Shown here in pieces: positions 1-8,720 of a stretch of 33,933 bases of DNA; within the stretch, counting starts at the first letter, position 1; the number at the start of each line of letters is the position of its first letter. The notes beneath the pieces were generated by a model. The model saw nothing but the letters and a program-made list of their open reading frames with translations, ran no database searches and had not been told where the DNA came from. The position numbers and the translations under genes are program-made. Source of the stretch: Candidatus Rokuibacteriota bacterium (GTDB taxonomy: Bacteria > Methylomirabilota > Methylomirabilia > Rokubacteriales > CSP1-6); NCBI GenBank assembly GCA_023249095.1, contig JAHFDK010000035.1:1-33933 (forward strand), read 5' to 3'.

Positions 1-37
1 GGATGATCTGGCGCTCGCGGTCCATCTGCCCCGATGA
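1..37 (+). CDS. 3' end of an upstream gene (partial)
   Basis: An open frame enters from the left edge and ends at TGA 35-37, giving the tail [11 protein letters not shown]. The stop overlaps the ATG of the next gene in an ATGA junction, the same arrangement used at most junctions in this operon, so it is probably the end of a co-transcribed gene. The tail is too short to identify. One possibility is the sugar-importer ATPase that is otherwise missing from this operon, but nothing in these 11 residues shows it. Confidence 0.35.
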   Translation, partial: DDLALAVHLPR

Positions 38-1290
38 GCTCCACCGCCGCCTCGACGCTGCCGCCCGAGGTCGACCGACAGCTCGAAGGTCTGGCGCCCG
101 CGGAGCTCGCCGTGAGCGTGCCGACCTACAACAACGTCGCCACGGTCTCCCTGGTTCTGGAAGCCATCCGCGCGGGCCTTGAGAAGCACTTCGCGGATGT
201 CTCCGCGGTGCTGATCAACGCCGACGCCGGCTCGTCGGACGCCACCGTGGACCGATTCGCGGATGCCGGGCTCCCGCTCGTCCGCGCGACCCACGCGGCG
301 CCCCCGGCGCAGCTCGCCACCGTGCCGTTCCACGGCGTGCCCGGCCGCGGCGCCGCGCTCCGGCTGTCGGTCGACGTCGCGCGGCGGCTCGGGGCCCGCG
401 CGCTCGTGGTGCTCGAGGCCGATATCACGTCGATCGACGCCGAGTGGCTCGAGCGCCTCCTTCGTCCCGTGCTGGAGCGCGGCGCCGACCTCGTGATGCC
501 CGTGCACGCGCGCCATCGCTACGACGGCACGATCACGAACCTCGTGCTGGCGCCTCTCGTCAACGCGCTGTACGGCCGGCGGATGCATCAGCCGCTCGCG
601 GGCGCGCGGGCGCTATCGGCACCCTTGCTGGATCGCCTCGCGGCCGACCAGCGCTGGCCGCCGCCGGGCCGGGCCATGACCGATCTCTGGATCGAGGGCA
701 CCGCGATCGCCGAGGGCTTCGCGGTCCACGAGGCGCGGCTCGGCCAGTGGCGGGTGGAATCGAAGACGCGCACCACCGATCTGCCCACGATGGTGGCGCA
801 GACCCTGGGGGCGGTCTTCACCCTGATGGACAGCTACGAAGACCTGTGGCTCCCGACCGTGACCAGCGCGCCGGTCCCGACGGAAGGCGCCCCGGCGGCC
901 CCGACGGGCGAGCCCGTGAGGATCGACGTCGAGCGGATGGTCGGTGCGTTCCGGCGGGGTCTGAGTGACCTCGGCACGATCTGGGAGCACGTGCTGACAC
1001 CGGAGACGTGGGGCGACGTGCTGAGCCTGGAGACGGACGACCTCGCGAGGTTCCGCTTCCCGGACGAGCTCTGGGCGCGCGCGGTCTACGACTTCGCGCT
1101 GGGTCACCATCATCACGTCGTCTACCACGACCACCTGCTGCGCTCATTCGTCCCGCTCTACCTCGGCCGCACCGCGGCCTTCGTGCTGGCGACGCGCGCG
1201 CGCGACGCGGCGGCGGCCGAGGTCGCCCTCGACGCGGCCGCCGCCGCGTTCGAACGGCAGAAGCGCTACCTGGTAGAGCGCTGGCGATGA
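34..1290 (+). CDS. GT-A fold glycosyltransferase, mannosyl/glucosylglycerate-synthase-like
   Basis: A 418-aa cytoplasmic sugar transferase. The N-terminal half has the GT-A pattern: a nucleotide-sugar start VPTYNN (residues 29-34), [10 protein letters not shown] (61-70), and EADITS (127-132). The last resembles the DADITS metal-binding stretch of mannosylglycerate synthase (GT78). A region near 170-200 ([10 protein letters not shown]) resembles the acceptor loop of GT81/GT78 enzymes. The C-terminal 130 residues are an added mostly helical domain ending in YLVERWR. These families transfer glucose or mannose from a nucleotide sugar to glycerate or 3-phosphoglycerate to make compatible solutes, and that is the likely class of reaction here. 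The exact donor and acceptor cannot be read from sequence. The gene overlaps treS by 4 bases (ATGA), which puts it in a trehalose/maltose operon and fits an osmolyte or alpha-glucan role. A generic GT2 enzyme is the alternative. Confidence 0.7.
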   Translation: MSSTAASTLPPEVDRQLEGLAPAELAVSVPTYNNVATVSLVLEAIRAGLEKHFADVSAVLINADAGSSDATVDRFADAGLPLVRATHAAPPAQLATVPFHGVPGRGAALRLSVDVARRLGARALVVLEADITSIDAEWLERLLRPVLERGADLVMPVHARHRYDGTITNLVLAPLVNALYGRRMHQPLAGARALSAPLLDRLAADQRWPPPGRAMTDLWIEGTAIAEGFAVHEARLGQWRVESKTRTTDLPTMVAQTLGAVFTLMDSYEDLWLPTVTSAPVPTEGAPAAPTGEPVRIDVERMVGAFRRGLSDLGTIWEHVLTPETWGDVLSLETDDLARFRFPDELWARAVYDFALGHHHHVVYHDHLLRSFVPLYLGRTAAFVLATRARDAAAAEVALDAAAAAFERQKRYLVERWR

Positions 1291-2972
1291 CGCGCAACGC
1301 CGCCCGGGACTGGTACAAGGACGCCGTGTTCTACGAGGTCCACGTCAAGGCGTTCATGGACGCCAACGGCGACGGTGTCGGCGACTTCGCGGGGCTCACC
1401 GAGCGCCTCGACTACTTCCAGGAGCTCGGGGTCGACTGCCTGTGGATCCTGCCGATGTATTCCTCGCCGCTCCGGGACGACGGCTACGACATCGCGGACT
1501 TCTACGGCATCCACCCCTCATTCGGGACGGTGGAGGACTTCCAGAAGTTCCTCGATGCCGCTCACGCCCGCGACCTGCGCGTCATCGCCGATCTCGTGAT
1601 GAACCACACCTCGGACCAGCACCCGTGGTTCCAGGCCTCGCGGTTGGATCCGGCATCACCCTACGCCGACTACTACGTCTGGAACTCGTCCGATCGCCGG
1701 TTCGCGGACGCGCGCGTCATCTTCGTGGACACCGAAAAATCGAACTGGACCCTGGACCCGGTGCGCAACGCGTACTATTGGCACCGGTTCTTCAGCCACC
1801 AGCCCGATCTCAATTACGACAACCCGGCGGTCCGCCGGTCCATGCTCGACGTGATGCGTTTCTGGCTCGACCGGGGCCTCGACGGGTTCCGCTGCGACGC
1901 GGTGCCGTACCTCGTCGAGCGCGAGGGCACCAGCTGCGAGAACCTGCCCGAGACGCACGCGATCCTCAAGGAGTTCCGCGCGGTGATCGACCGCGAGTAC
2001 GGCGGCGACCGCGTCCTGCTCGCGGAGGCGAACCAGTGGCCCGAGGATGTCCGCCACTACTTCGGCGACGGTGACGAGTTCCACATGGCGTTCCACTTCC
2101 CGCTCATGCCGCGCCTCTACCTCGGACTCCGGCTCGAGGACACCCGCCCGATCACCGACATCTTCACGCACACGCCGCCGATCCCGCCCGCCTGCCAGTG
2201 GGGCCTCTTCCTGCGCAACCACGACGAGCTGACTCTGGAAATGGTGACGAACGAGGAACGGGCGTTCATGTACTTCGCCTACGCGCACGACCGCGACATG
2301 AAGCTCAACCTCGGGATCCGCCGGCGCCTGGCGCCGCTCCTGGACGGCGACCGCCGCCGCGTCGAGCTGCTGAACTGTCTGCTCCTCACGCTGCCCGGGA
2401 GTCCGATCATCTACTACGGCGACGAGATCGGCATGGGTGACAACGTGTACCTCGGCGACCGGGACGGCGTGCGCACGCCGATGCAGTGGTCGCGCGACCG
2501 GAACGCTGGATTCTCGAGCGCCGAGCACGGGCGGCTGTACCTGCCGGTCATCACGGATCCGGTCTACGGCTACGAGGCCGTGAACGTCGCCGCGCAGACG
2601 CGCCAGCCGTCGTCGCTGCTCAACACGATGCGGCGGCTGCTCGCGGCGCGGCGGACGTCGCCCGTGTTCGGGCGGGGCGGCATCGAGTTCCTGCGGCCGC
2701 GCAACTCGAAGGTCCTCGCGTACCTTCGCCGGCTCGAGCGCGAGACGCTGCTGATCGTCGCCAACCTCTCGGCGGCTCCCCAGCCGGTGGAGCTCGACCT
2801 CACGGCCTTCGCCGGTGTCACACCGGTCGAGATGCTGGGGGGGACAGTATTCCCGACGATCCGGCCGGGGCCCTACTTCCTGAGCCTGGGCCCGCACGGC
2901 TTCTACTGGTTCCGCCTGGAGCGCCCCCGCGACGGCGACGAGCCGTATGGCATCGAGGGCACCGCGATCTGA
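1287..2972 (+). CDS. treS: trehalose synthase (maltose alpha-D-glucosyltransferase), GH13
   Basis: A 561-aa GH13 enzyme that interconverts trehalose and maltose in the cytoplasm. The start is ATG 1287, overlapping the previous stop (ATGA); a longer open frame upstream only shadows the glycosyltransferase. The opening [15 protein letters not shown] and [11 protein letters not shown] are typical of TreS. Catalytic residues can be placed: nucleophile D204 (GFRCDAVP), acid/base E247 (LLAEANQW) and transition-state stabiliser D313 (LRNHDELT), together with VMNHTSD. The C-terminal ~90 residues form the usual beta-sandwich. Length is normal and there is no fused maltokinase domain; that function is encoded by the next gene. 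With maltokinase it would supply maltose-1-phosphate for GlgE-type glucan synthesis, although glgE is not in the window. Isomaltulose synthase or oligo-1,6-glucosidase are less likely alternatives. Confidence 0.92.
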   Translation: MTRNAARDWYKDAVFYEVHVKAFMDANGDGVGDFAGLTERLDYFQELGVDCLWILPMYSSPLRDDGYDIADFYGIHPSFGTVEDFQKFLDAAHARDLRVIADLVMNHTSDQHPWFQASRLDPASPYADYYVWNSSDRRFADARVIFVDTEKSNWTLDPVRNAYYWHRFFSHQPDLNYDNPAVRRSMLDVMRFWLDRGLDGFRCDAVPYLVEREGTSCENLPETHAILKEFRAVIDREYGGDRVLLAEANQWPEDVRHYFGDGDEFHMAFHFPLMPRLYLGLRLEDTRPITDIFTHTPPIPPACQWGLFLRNHDELTLEMVTNEERAFMYFAYAHDRDMKLNLGIRRRLAPLLDGDRRRVELLNCLLLTLPGSPIIYYGDEIGMGDNVYLGDRDGVRTPMQWSRDRNAGFSSAEHGRLYLPVITDPVYGYEAVNVAAQTRQPSSLLNTMRRLLAARRTSPVFGRGGIEFLRPRNSKVLAYLRRLERETLLIVANLSAAPQPVELDLTAFAGVTPVEMLGGTVFPTIRPGPYFLSLGPHGFYWFRLERPRDGDEPYGIEGTAI

Positions 2973-4476
2973 CCGGGCGCCCGGCGCGGACCACGCGCGC
3001 GTCGAAGCCGCGCTGGGGCGCGCCGTGTCGGCTCAGCTCGCGCCGCTGCTCCCGCGGCTGCGATGGTTCGGCGACAAGGGGCGGACGATCACCGGTGTCC
3101 GTCTTCGCGACTGCGGCGCGCTCGGGGATCGCGCGTGGCTCGTTCTGGTGGACGTGACGTTCGACGAGGGTCTGGACGAGACGTACGCGGTCCCGCTCGT
3201 TCTGGGGGGCGACGGCGCGGCGCCAGGCGCGCTCGCGATGACGCTCGATCTCGACGGAGTCACCACCCGCGCCCTCGACGCCTTCGACGACCCCGGGTTC
3301 TGCCTCGAGCTCTTGACCGCGTTCGAACGGAACGTGACCGTGCCGACTCTTCACCAGGGCGCCGTCCGATTCGTCCGCACCGAGCTCTTCCCGCCGCTCG
3401 GGGGCGTGGCCTCGCTCACGCCGCGCCGGCTGACCGGGGAGCAGTCCAACACCTCGGTGGTCTACGGCGACCGCCTCGTCGTGAAGGCCCTCCGGCGGGT
3501 GAAGCCCGGGATCACCCTGGACTACGAAGTCGGGGCGTTCCTGACCTTCCGGGCCCGGTTTCCCCACGTGCCGCCGCTGGCGGGGGCGATCGAGTACGTT
3601 CCCGCCGCGGGCGAGATGACGACGCTCGGCCTGCTTCAGGGATATGTCGCGAACCAGGGCGACGGCTGGAGTTGGCTCGTCGGTCACCTGCGGCAGCTCC
3701 CGCCGGCGCGTGTCGACGAGCTGTCCGGGCACGTCTTCCGCGAGCTCTCCGGCCTGGGCGTCGTGACGGGAGCCTTGCACGCTGCGCTCGCCTCCGACGC
3801 CGCGGACCCGGGCTTCGCGCCGGAGCCGACCACAGCCGACGATGTGACCGCGTGGATCGAGCGCATCGTCGCAGACGTCGGCCGCACGTGCGACAAGGTC
3901 CGCGCCCGCCTTTCCGCCGTCCCGCGCGAGGTCGAGGCCGACGCGCGGACGCTGCTCGCCGGCGAGGCCGCGCTGCGCTCGCGGGTCCGCGATCTCCCGC
4001 CGCTCGACGCCGAGCGCTGTATGAAGATCCGTGTCCACGGCGACTACCACCTGGGCCAGACGCTCCGCACCGAGTCGGGCTTCGTCGTCCTCGATTTCGA
4101 GGGCGAGCCCGCGCGGCCCGTCGCCGAGCGGCGGCGAAAGCAGTCCGCGCTCGTGGACGTCGCCGGAATGCTCCGCTCGCTCGACTACGCCGTCCACGCG
4201 ACGCTGGCGCCGGCCAGCGGGCCGACGGGCGCCGGCGAGCGCTGGGTGGGCCGCGCCTCGACCGCGTTCCTCGAGGGATATCTCGGGGAGATCGTCAGAG
4301 CTCCGGCGCGCCTGCTCCCGGCTTCGCCCGCCGGGGTGGCGCGGGCCCTCTCGGTCTTCGAGCTCGACAAAGCGCTGTACGAGGTGCGCTACGAGGTGGA
4401 CAACCGGCCCGCGTGGCTCGCCATCCCGCTACGGGGACTGACTCGACTACTGGCGCGTGAGCGGGCCGCATCGTGA
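2947..4476 (+). CDS. maltokinase (Mak/Pep2 type)
   Basis: A 509-aa cytoplasmic kinase that phosphorylates maltose to maltose-1-phosphate with ATP. Evidence: the N-terminal [10 protein letters not shown] motif characteristic of maltokinases, the lysine-containing VVKALRRV strand (about 180), and the aminoglycoside-phosphotransferase-like catalytic motif HGDYHLGQ (H364, D366, H368) followed by VVLDFEGEP, the metal-binding DFEG. The C-terminus [19 protein letters not shown] is also typical. The ATG at 2947 overlaps treS by 26 bases; a GTG further in is possible but would shorten the N-terminal cap domain. In many bacteria this domain is fused to TreS; here the two are separate but adjacent and overlapping. 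The next gene starts at GTGA over its stop, so the unit continues into the sugar importer. Confidence 0.88.
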   Translation: MASRAPRSDRAPGADHARVEAALGRAVSAQLAPLLPRLRWFGDKGRTITGVRLRDCGALGDRAWLVLVDVTFDEGLDETYAVPLVLGGDGAAPGALAMTLDLDGVTTRALDAFDDPGFCLELLTAFERNVTVPTLHQGAVRFVRTELFPPLGGVASLTPRRLTGEQSNTSVVYGDRLVVKALRRVKPGITLDYEVGAFLTFRARFPHVPPLAGAIEYVPAAGEMTTLGLLQGYVANQGDGWSWLVGHLRQLPPARVDELSGHVFRELSGLGVVTGALHAALASDAADPGFAPEPTTADDVTAWIERIVADVGRTCDKVRARLSAVPREVEADARTLLAGEAALRSRVRDLPPLDAERCMKIRVHGDYHLGQTLRTESGFVVLDFEGEPARPVAERRRKQSALVDVAGMLRSLDYAVHATLAPASGPTGAGERWVGRASTAFLEGYLGEIVRAPARLLPASPAGVARALSVFELDKALYEVRYEVDNRPAWLAIPLRGLTRLLARERAAS

Positions 4477-5768
4477 GAGCGAGCGCCGGGCGCGTTTCGC
4501 GGCCCTTGCGGTCGCTCCTCGTTGTCTGGCTCCTGGCGCTGGGCGGCTGTGCGGGCGGCCAGCCGGAGAGCGAGGTCGTCACTCTTGTGTTCAAGTACGC
4601 CCGCATCCTCGGGCGCGCCGACCCGCTGCCGGCGCTCCTGCGCTCGTTCGAGGCGGCGCATCCTGGTGTACGCGTCAAGGGTGAGGCGCTGCCGTGGACG
4701 TCGGACGATCAGCACCAGTTCTACGTCATCAACCTCGAGGGCCGGAGCCCGGGGTTCGACGTCATGATGCTCGATTGCATCTGGGTCCCCGAGTTCGCCC
4801 GCGCCGGGTGGCTCACCGACCTGACGACGCATCTCCGGCCGGACGAGCTCGCGCCGCACTTCCCGAGCGCGGTGGCGGCGGCGACGTACGGCGGGCGCGT
4901 CTGGGCGTTGCCCTGGATCATGAACGTCGGCCTCCTCTACTACCGCGCGGATCTCCTGGCCAAGCACGGCCTTCGACCGCCCGAGACGTACGAGGAGCTC
5001 GTCGACCAGGTCCGCCGCATTCGACTCGCAGAGCGCGATCCCGCGCTGGACGGCTACCTCTGGCAGGGCAAGCAGTACGAAGGGCTCGTCGTCAACGTCC
5101 TCGAGGCGCTCTGGGCCAACGGCGCCCGGCTTCTCGCGGAGGACGGCTCGGTCTTTCCCGAGCCCGCGCGGGCGGCGGACGCGCTCCGGTTCCTCCGCGG
5201 TCTGATCGAAACGGGTGTCAGCCCGGCGTGGACGACCGCCGCCGACGAGGAGCTGAGCCGGCGCGCCTTTGGGGACGGTCACGCGATCTTCCTGCGCAAC
5301 TGGCCGTACGCGATGGAGCTATTCGAGACGGCGGACTCGGCGGTACGCGGGAAGGTGGCGGTCGTGTCGCTGCCCGGTCGCGCGCGCGGCGAACGGGGCG
5401 TGGGCTCGACCGGCGGCGCGCATCTCGGCGTGTCCCGCCGGAGCCGCCATCCCGAGCTCGCGGTGGCCCTGGCGCGGCACCTCGCGAGCGAGCCTGCCCA
5501 GCGGGCGATTGCGCTCGGGGCCGCGCTCAGCCCGACGCGCCAGGCCCTCTACCACGATCCGGAGCTCGTGCGCGCCAACCCGGAGATGCCGCGACTACAC
5601 GCGTTCGCGTTGGCGGGTCGACCACGGCCCGTGACGCCCTACTATCTGCTGATCTCCTCGACGGTCCAACCCGAGTTCTCGGCGGCGCTCGTCGGGGTGA
5701 AGCCGCCCGAGCGGGCGATCGCCGACGCTCGCGCCCGCCTGAGCTACTTCCTCGGGGCGATCCGGTGA
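4473..5768 (+). CDS. sugar ABC transporter substrate-binding lipoprotein
   Basis: A 431-aa extracellular solute-binding protein family 1 member. It captures a sugar in the periplasm and delivers it to the two permeases encoded just downstream. It begins at GTG 4473 (GTGA overlap with the maltokinase stop). It has a positively charged N-terminus, a hydrophobic stretch and a lipobox LALGGC with Cys26 as the expected lipidated residue. The mature part shows the family pattern: repeated lobes, DVMMLDCIWVPEFA near 95, a GRVWALPW loop, and FLRNWPYAM about 275. The genomic setting next to treS and maltokinase suggests trehalose, maltose or a related alpha-glucoside as ligand. That is inference from position; the sequence alone does not fix the ligand. 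Confidence 0.9.
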   Translation: MRASAGRVSRPLRSLLVVWLLALGGCAGGQPESEVVTLVFKYARILGRADPLPALLRSFEAAHPGVRVKGEALPWTSDDQHQFYVINLEGRSPGFDVMMLDCIWVPEFARAGWLTDLTTHLRPDELAPHFPSAVAAATYGGRVWALPWIMNVGLLYYRADLLAKHGLRPPETYEELVDQVRRIRLAERDPALDGYLWQGKQYEGLVVNVLEALWANGARLLAEDGSVFPEPARAADALRFLRGLIETGVSPAWTTAADEELSRRAFGDGHAIFLRNWPYAMELFETADSAVRGKVAVVSLPGRARGERGVGSTGGAHLGVSRRSRHPELAVALARHLASEPAQRAIALGAALSPTRQALYHDPELVRANPEMPRLHAFALAGRPRPVTPYYLLISSTVQPEFSAALVGVKPPERAIADARARLSYFLGAIR

Positions 5769-6640
5769 CCCGGCGTGAGGCAGCGAACCGGCGGCGCGGG
5801 ATGCTGCTCCTGGCGCCGACCGTCCTGGCACTGGCGGCGCTCACGGTCTACCCGGGCGTCTGGGTGCTCTGGCTCTCCCTCCAGCACCGGATCCCGATCT
5901 TCGACGTGTCGCGGTTCGCCGGCCTCGACAACTACGCGTTCCTCGCCGGCGACCCACGATTCTTGAACGCCGGCCGCGCCACGGCCATCTTCACCGTCGC
6001 GTCGGTGGCGCTGGAGGTCGTGCTGGGCTTGACGGCCGCGCTTGCGATTCACGCCCAGCGGGGCGGCCGCCGCCTGGCGCTCTCGTTCCTCCTGCTCGCG
6101 TGGGCCATGCCGGCGGTCGTCACGGCGAAGCTGTTCGAGTGGCTCTATCACCCCACGGCCGGCCTCATCAACGTCGCGCTCGGCGCGCGCTCCCTCAACT
6201 GGCTCGGCGACCCTGGGCTCGCGCTCCCCGCCGTCGTCCTCGCGGACGTGTGGCGTACGATGCCGTTCGTCGCGATTCTCTGCTACGCGCGTCTCCTGGC
6301 GATCCCGGCGGAGCTGTACGAGGCGGCGCAGGTCGACGGCGCCGGCCGGCTCGCGACGCTCACGCGGATCACGCTGCCGATGCTCGGCCGGATCCTCCTC
6401 GTGGCCGTGCTCTTCCGGACGCTCGACGCCCTGCGCGCCTTCGACATCATGTTCGTGCTGACCGGAGGCGGTCCCGCGGGCATGACCGAGACGCTCACGG
6501 TCTACGCGTACCGGGCCCTGTTCCAGACGCTCCAGCTTGGCTTCGGCTCGGCGCTGAGCGTCGTCGTGTTCCTCCTCGTCATGGCCGTCGCGTGGGCGTA
6601 TCTGAAGCTCCTCCGGGCGGGCACGACGGTGGCGGCGTGA
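5765..6640 (+). CDS. sugar ABC transporter permease 1 (MalF/UgpA type)
   Basis: A 291-aa inner-membrane permease. The start is GTG 5765, giving MTRREAANRRRG and then the first membrane helix MLLLAPTVLALAAL; the GTGA overlap with the binding-protein stop supports it. Six hydrophobic segments are visible. The cytoplasmic EAA loop that contacts the ATPase is present as YEAAQVDGAG with the downstream LPML. The helix near the C-terminus, FDIMFVLTGGGPAGMTETL, is typical of MalF-like permeases of the carbohydrate uptake 1 family. It pairs with the following MalG-like permease. No ATP-binding subunit lies in the operon, so the importer probably uses a shared MsiK/UgpC-type ATPase encoded elsewhere, or one just left of the window. 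Confidence 0.9.
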   Translation: MTRREAANRRRGMLLLAPTVLALAALTVYPGVWVLWLSLQHRIPIFDVSRFAGLDNYAFLAGDPRFLNAGRATAIFTVASVALEVVLGLTAALAIHAQRGGRRLALSFLLLAWAMPAVVTAKLFEWLYHPTAGLINVALGARSLNWLGDPGLALPAVVLADVWRTMPFVAILCYARLLAIPAELYEAAQVDGAGRLATLTRITLPMLGRILLVAVLFRTLDALRAFDIMFVLTGGGPAGMTETLTVYAYRALFQTLQLGFGSALSVVVFLLVMAVAWAYLKLLRAGTTVAA

Positions 6641-7467
6641 GACGCCCAGCCCGGAGGATCGGGACGCTCGGCGACGTCGTGGTCCTCGGCGCGCTGGCGG
6701 CCTACGCGATCCCCTTCTTCTGGCAGCTGCTGACGTCCTTCAAGCCCGAGGCCGAGCTGCTTCGGGTCCCGCCGTTGCTCCCGAGCCGGCTGACGCTCGA
6801 GCACTACCGCGTCGTGATCGAGCAGAGCTTGATGCCGCAAGCGCTGGGTAACAGCCTCGGCGTCGCCACGCTCACCACGCTCCTGGCGCTGGTGATCGGC
6901 CTGCCCGGGGCGTACGCGGTCGCCAGGCTTCCGCTTCCGGGCAAGCGCCTGTTGCTGCTGGCCATCGTCGCGAGCACGGCGTTTCCCCAGATCGCGACCG
7001 TGAGCCCTCTCTATCTCCTGATGCGCGCGCTGGAGCTGCGCGACACGTGGGCGGGTCTCGTCCTCGTGCACACGTCGTTCGCGCTGCCGCTGACGATCTG
7101 GCTGCTCGCCGGGTTCATCCGCGAAGTCCCGATCGAGACCGAGGAGGCCGCGGCCGTGGACGGGGCCGGCCTCCTCGGAATCTTTCGGTGGGTCGTGATC
7201 CCGCTGCTGGCGCCCGGGCTCGCCTCCACGGCGCTCCTGGCGTTTCTCTTCAGCTGGAACGAGTTCCTGTTCGCCTACACGTTCACCGTCTCCGGGGCGA
7301 GCCGCACGGTCCCGGTGGCGCTGGCGCTCTTTCCCGGGGTCTTCGAGGTCCCGTGGGGCGACATCGCCGCCGCCTCGATGCTCGCGAGCGTTCCGCCCGT
7401 GCTGATCGTCATCGTGCTGCAGCGCTTCCTGGTCCGGGGACTCGTCGCCGGCGCGGTGAAGGAGTGA
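6637..7467 (+). CDS. sugar ABC transporter permease 2 (MalG/UgpE type)
   Basis: A 276-aa inner-membrane permease, partner of the preceding gene. It begins at GTG 6637 in a GTGA overlap. After a short basic N-terminus the first helix is DVVVLGALAAYAIPFFWQLL, followed by the MalG-family TSFKPEAEL. Further helices follow, then the EAA loop IETEEAAAVDGAG with the WVVIPLLAPG extension, and a last helix near the C-terminus. It completes the membrane channel of the alpha-glucoside-type importer. It is the last gene of the operon. A 12-bp perfect palindrome (7468-7479) immediately follows its stop codon, and the next gene has its own strong ribosome-binding site. Confidence 0.9.
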   Translation: MRRPARRIGTLGDVVVLGALAAYAIPFFWQLLTSFKPEAELLRVPPLLPSRLTLEHYRVVIEQSLMPQALGNSLGVATLTTLLALVIGLPGAYAVARLPLPGKRLLLLAIVASTAFPQIATVSPLYLLMRALELRDTWAGLVLVHTSFALPLTIWLLAGFIREVPIETEEAAAVDGAGLLGIFRWVVIPLLAPGLASTALLAFLFSWNEFLFAYTFTVSGASRTVPVALALFPGVFEVPWGDIAAASMLASVPPVLIVIVLQRFLVRGLVAGAVKE

Positions 7468-7479
7468 TCCGCCGGCGGA
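7468..7479. other. 12-bp perfect palindrome after the sugar operon
   Basis: The sequence TCCGCCGGCGGA directly follows the permease stop. It is fully self-complementary but has no loop and no following T-run, so it would be a weak terminator at best. It may instead be a regulator site for the following gene, whose AGGAGG ribosome-binding site is at 7488-7493 and whose possible -10 (TACTAT) is at 7481-7486. It could also be chance in a GC-rich spacer. Confidence 0.25.
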
Positions 7480-7501
7480 GTACTATGAGGAGGGGACGTC
7501 C

Positions 7502-8209
7502 ATGACCGATCTCTGGAGCGATCTGGTCCTGACGGCGATAGGCAACATGAGGGTTACCCTCGGCGCGGTGTTGCCCAGCATCCTCGCCATGCTGGCGCTC
7601 GTGGCGCTCGGCGCGCTGCTCGGCTGGATCGCGGGGACGCTGATGTCGCGGCTCGCCCGTGCCTCCCGCCTCGACGAGCGGAGCCGGACGTGGGGTCTCA
7701 CCTCTGCCCTGGCGCGCGCCGGCATCTACCGTCCGCTGTCCCAGGTGCTGCGGCTCGTTGCGTTCTGGGGGATCTTCGTCATCTTCGCGACGATGGGGAT
7801 CGATGCGCTGGCGATCCCCGGCGCTCCCGGCGCCACCGGCGTGCTCATGCGCGTCTTGCCTCGCTTCCTGTCCGCGCTCCTGATCCTCGTCGTCGGGTGG
7901 CTCGCGGCGAACTTTCTCGGGCAGGCGATGCTGATCGCCGCGGTCAATGCCGGCGTGGTCCAGGCACGACTGCTGGCTCGCGCGGCCCGCTGGCTCGTCC
8001 TGCTGTTCGCCGTCGCCACCGCGCTGACCGAGATCGGCATTGGCCGGGACATGGTGCTGATCGCCTTCGGCACCCTCTTCGGTGGGCTCGTGTTCGCGCT
8101 CGCGCTGGCGTTCGGTTTCGGCGGCCGGCACCTTGCACGGGAGATCCTCGAGCGCGGTCGCCGCCGCGAGCGGGAGCCCGCGCCGCAGGACCCCATCACT
8201 CACCTCTAA
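7502..8209 (+). CDS. membrane protein with conserved MscS-type TM helices
   Basis: A 235-aa integral membrane protein. The start is ATG 7502 with AGGAGG at 7488-7493, 8 nt upstream. At least four hydrophobic helices are visible: about 22-45 (VLPSILAMLALVALGALLGW), 83-105, 125-150 (RFLSALLILVVGWLAANFLG) and 165-205, ending in a glycine-rich helix AFGFGGRHLAREILE. The helix pairs and the final AFGFGG...A pattern match the conserved TM-helix repeat (PF05552-like) found in small MscS-related and CmpX-like proteins. The beta-domain of a full MscS channel is absent. A role in membrane tension or ion flux is possible by family resemblance but is not shown. Next to an osmolyte-type operon, an osmotic role would be coherent. 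Confidence 0.72.
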   Translation: MTDLWSDLVLTAIGNMRVTLGAVLPSILAMLALVALGALLGWIAGTLMSRLARASRLDERSRTWGLTSALARAGIYRPLSQVLRLVAFWGIFVIFATMGIDALAIPGAPGATGVLMRVLPRFLSALLILVVGWLAANFLGQAMLIAAVNAGVVQARLLARAARWLVLLFAVATALTEIGIGRDMVLIAFGTLFGGLVFALALAFGFGGRHLAREILERGRRREREPAPQDPITHL

Positions 8210-8223
8210 CTCCTCGCGCAGGC

Positions 8224-8406
8224 AGTCGGTCGGGTCGGTGGGCGGCCCGGCAGGCAGGTGGGACGGGGTCGCACGACCACGCGGCACGCGCTCGCTGCTC
8301 CGCTGCGGCTGGGCTCCATCCAGGCCTCATGCGTCCGCCGCCACCTTGAGGGAACGGGTCGTGTCAACCCACCCGCCTGCCGGGCCGCCCACCGACCCGA
8401 CCGACT
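8224..8406. repeat. palindromic repeat element, copy 1
   Basis: Two 39-nt inverted arms (8224-8262 and 8368-8406) pair along their whole length with a single mismatch (A8256 against C8374). They enclose a 105-nt interior. The interior (about 8267-8365) carries a conserved core that is found again in opposite orientation at 8512-8615 and in the same orientation at 21399-21502; its best conserved block is GGCTGGGCTCCATCC. The arm sequence itself is unrelated to that of copy 2. The element lies in a 511-bp stretch (8210-8720) with no convincing gene. The 67 nt between copies 1 and 2 (8407-8473) contain only a small GACTAC/GTAGTC inverted pair. Function is unknown. Confidence 0.85.
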
Positions 8407-8473
8407 ACCCGTCGCCGAGCGTGGTCGCCGCACCCTCCGCCGTCCGCACTGACTACGGCCGCCGAGTGTAGTC

Positions 8474-8653
8474 GCCGCAGGCCGACGGGTGTGTGCGCCG
8501 GACCGGTAGGGGTCGACAGGACTCGTTCCCAGCAGAGCGGCGGCGGGCGTCGCGCGCCCGGATGGAGCCCAGCCGCAGCGGAGCAGCGCACGCGTGCTGC
8601 GTGGTCCGGTCGAACCCCTACCGGTCCGGCGCACACACCCGTCGGCCTGCGGC
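8474..8653. repeat. palindromic repeat element, copy 2
   Basis: Two perfect 40-nt inverted arms (8474-8513 and 8614-8653) enclose a 100-nt interior. The interior is the reverse-oriented counterpart of the copy 1 core, with GGATGGAGCCCAGCCGC at its centre followed by a GCACGCGTGC palindrome. The two copies therefore stand head to head between the TM-helix gene and tmk. The arms differ completely from those of copy 1 while being flawless within the copy, so the pairing, not the arm sequence, is what is preserved or was recently created. It may be a structured RNA, a bidirectional terminator or a palindromic mobile element. Confidence 0.88.
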
Positions 8654-8691
8654 AACTCCGTCGAGGGCGGTTCGCCGGTGCTGCGGGGCCG

Positions 8692-8711
8692 TGCTATGGT
8701 TGCACCGGAGG
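8692..8711 (+). promoter_or_regulatory. candidate promoter and ribosome-binding site of tmk
   Basis: An extended -10-like TGCTATGGT (8692-8700) lies between the palindromic repeat and tmk, followed by GGAGG at 8707-8711, 9 nt before the GTG start. No good -35 is visible. If real, tmk and the genes behind it are transcribed separately from the sugar operon, and the palindromes could isolate the two. Confidence 0.35.
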
Positions 8712-8720
8712 TTCTGGAGC

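Noticed and set aside
1656..2897. Long minus-strand frame opposite treS.
   Set aside because: Composition is Arg/Val/Glu-rich shadow typical of GC-rich coding DNA, with no family resemblance; treS on the other strand is certain.
8512..8615. All three repeat cores can be read as a peptide with MEPSRSGAAHAC-like sequence.
   Set aside because: Differences between copies mostly change amino acids (for example AGC to CCC, CAC to AGC), surrounding frames differ, and no start signals exist; nucleotide conservation explains the similarity.
8224..8653. CRISPR-like array.
   Set aside because: Repeats are inverted, not directly repeated at regular spacing, and no cas genes are near.
8493..8720. N-terminal extension of tmk into the repeat.
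   Set aside because: It would translate the palindrome arm, and the family N-terminus and GGAGG site both point to GTG 8721.
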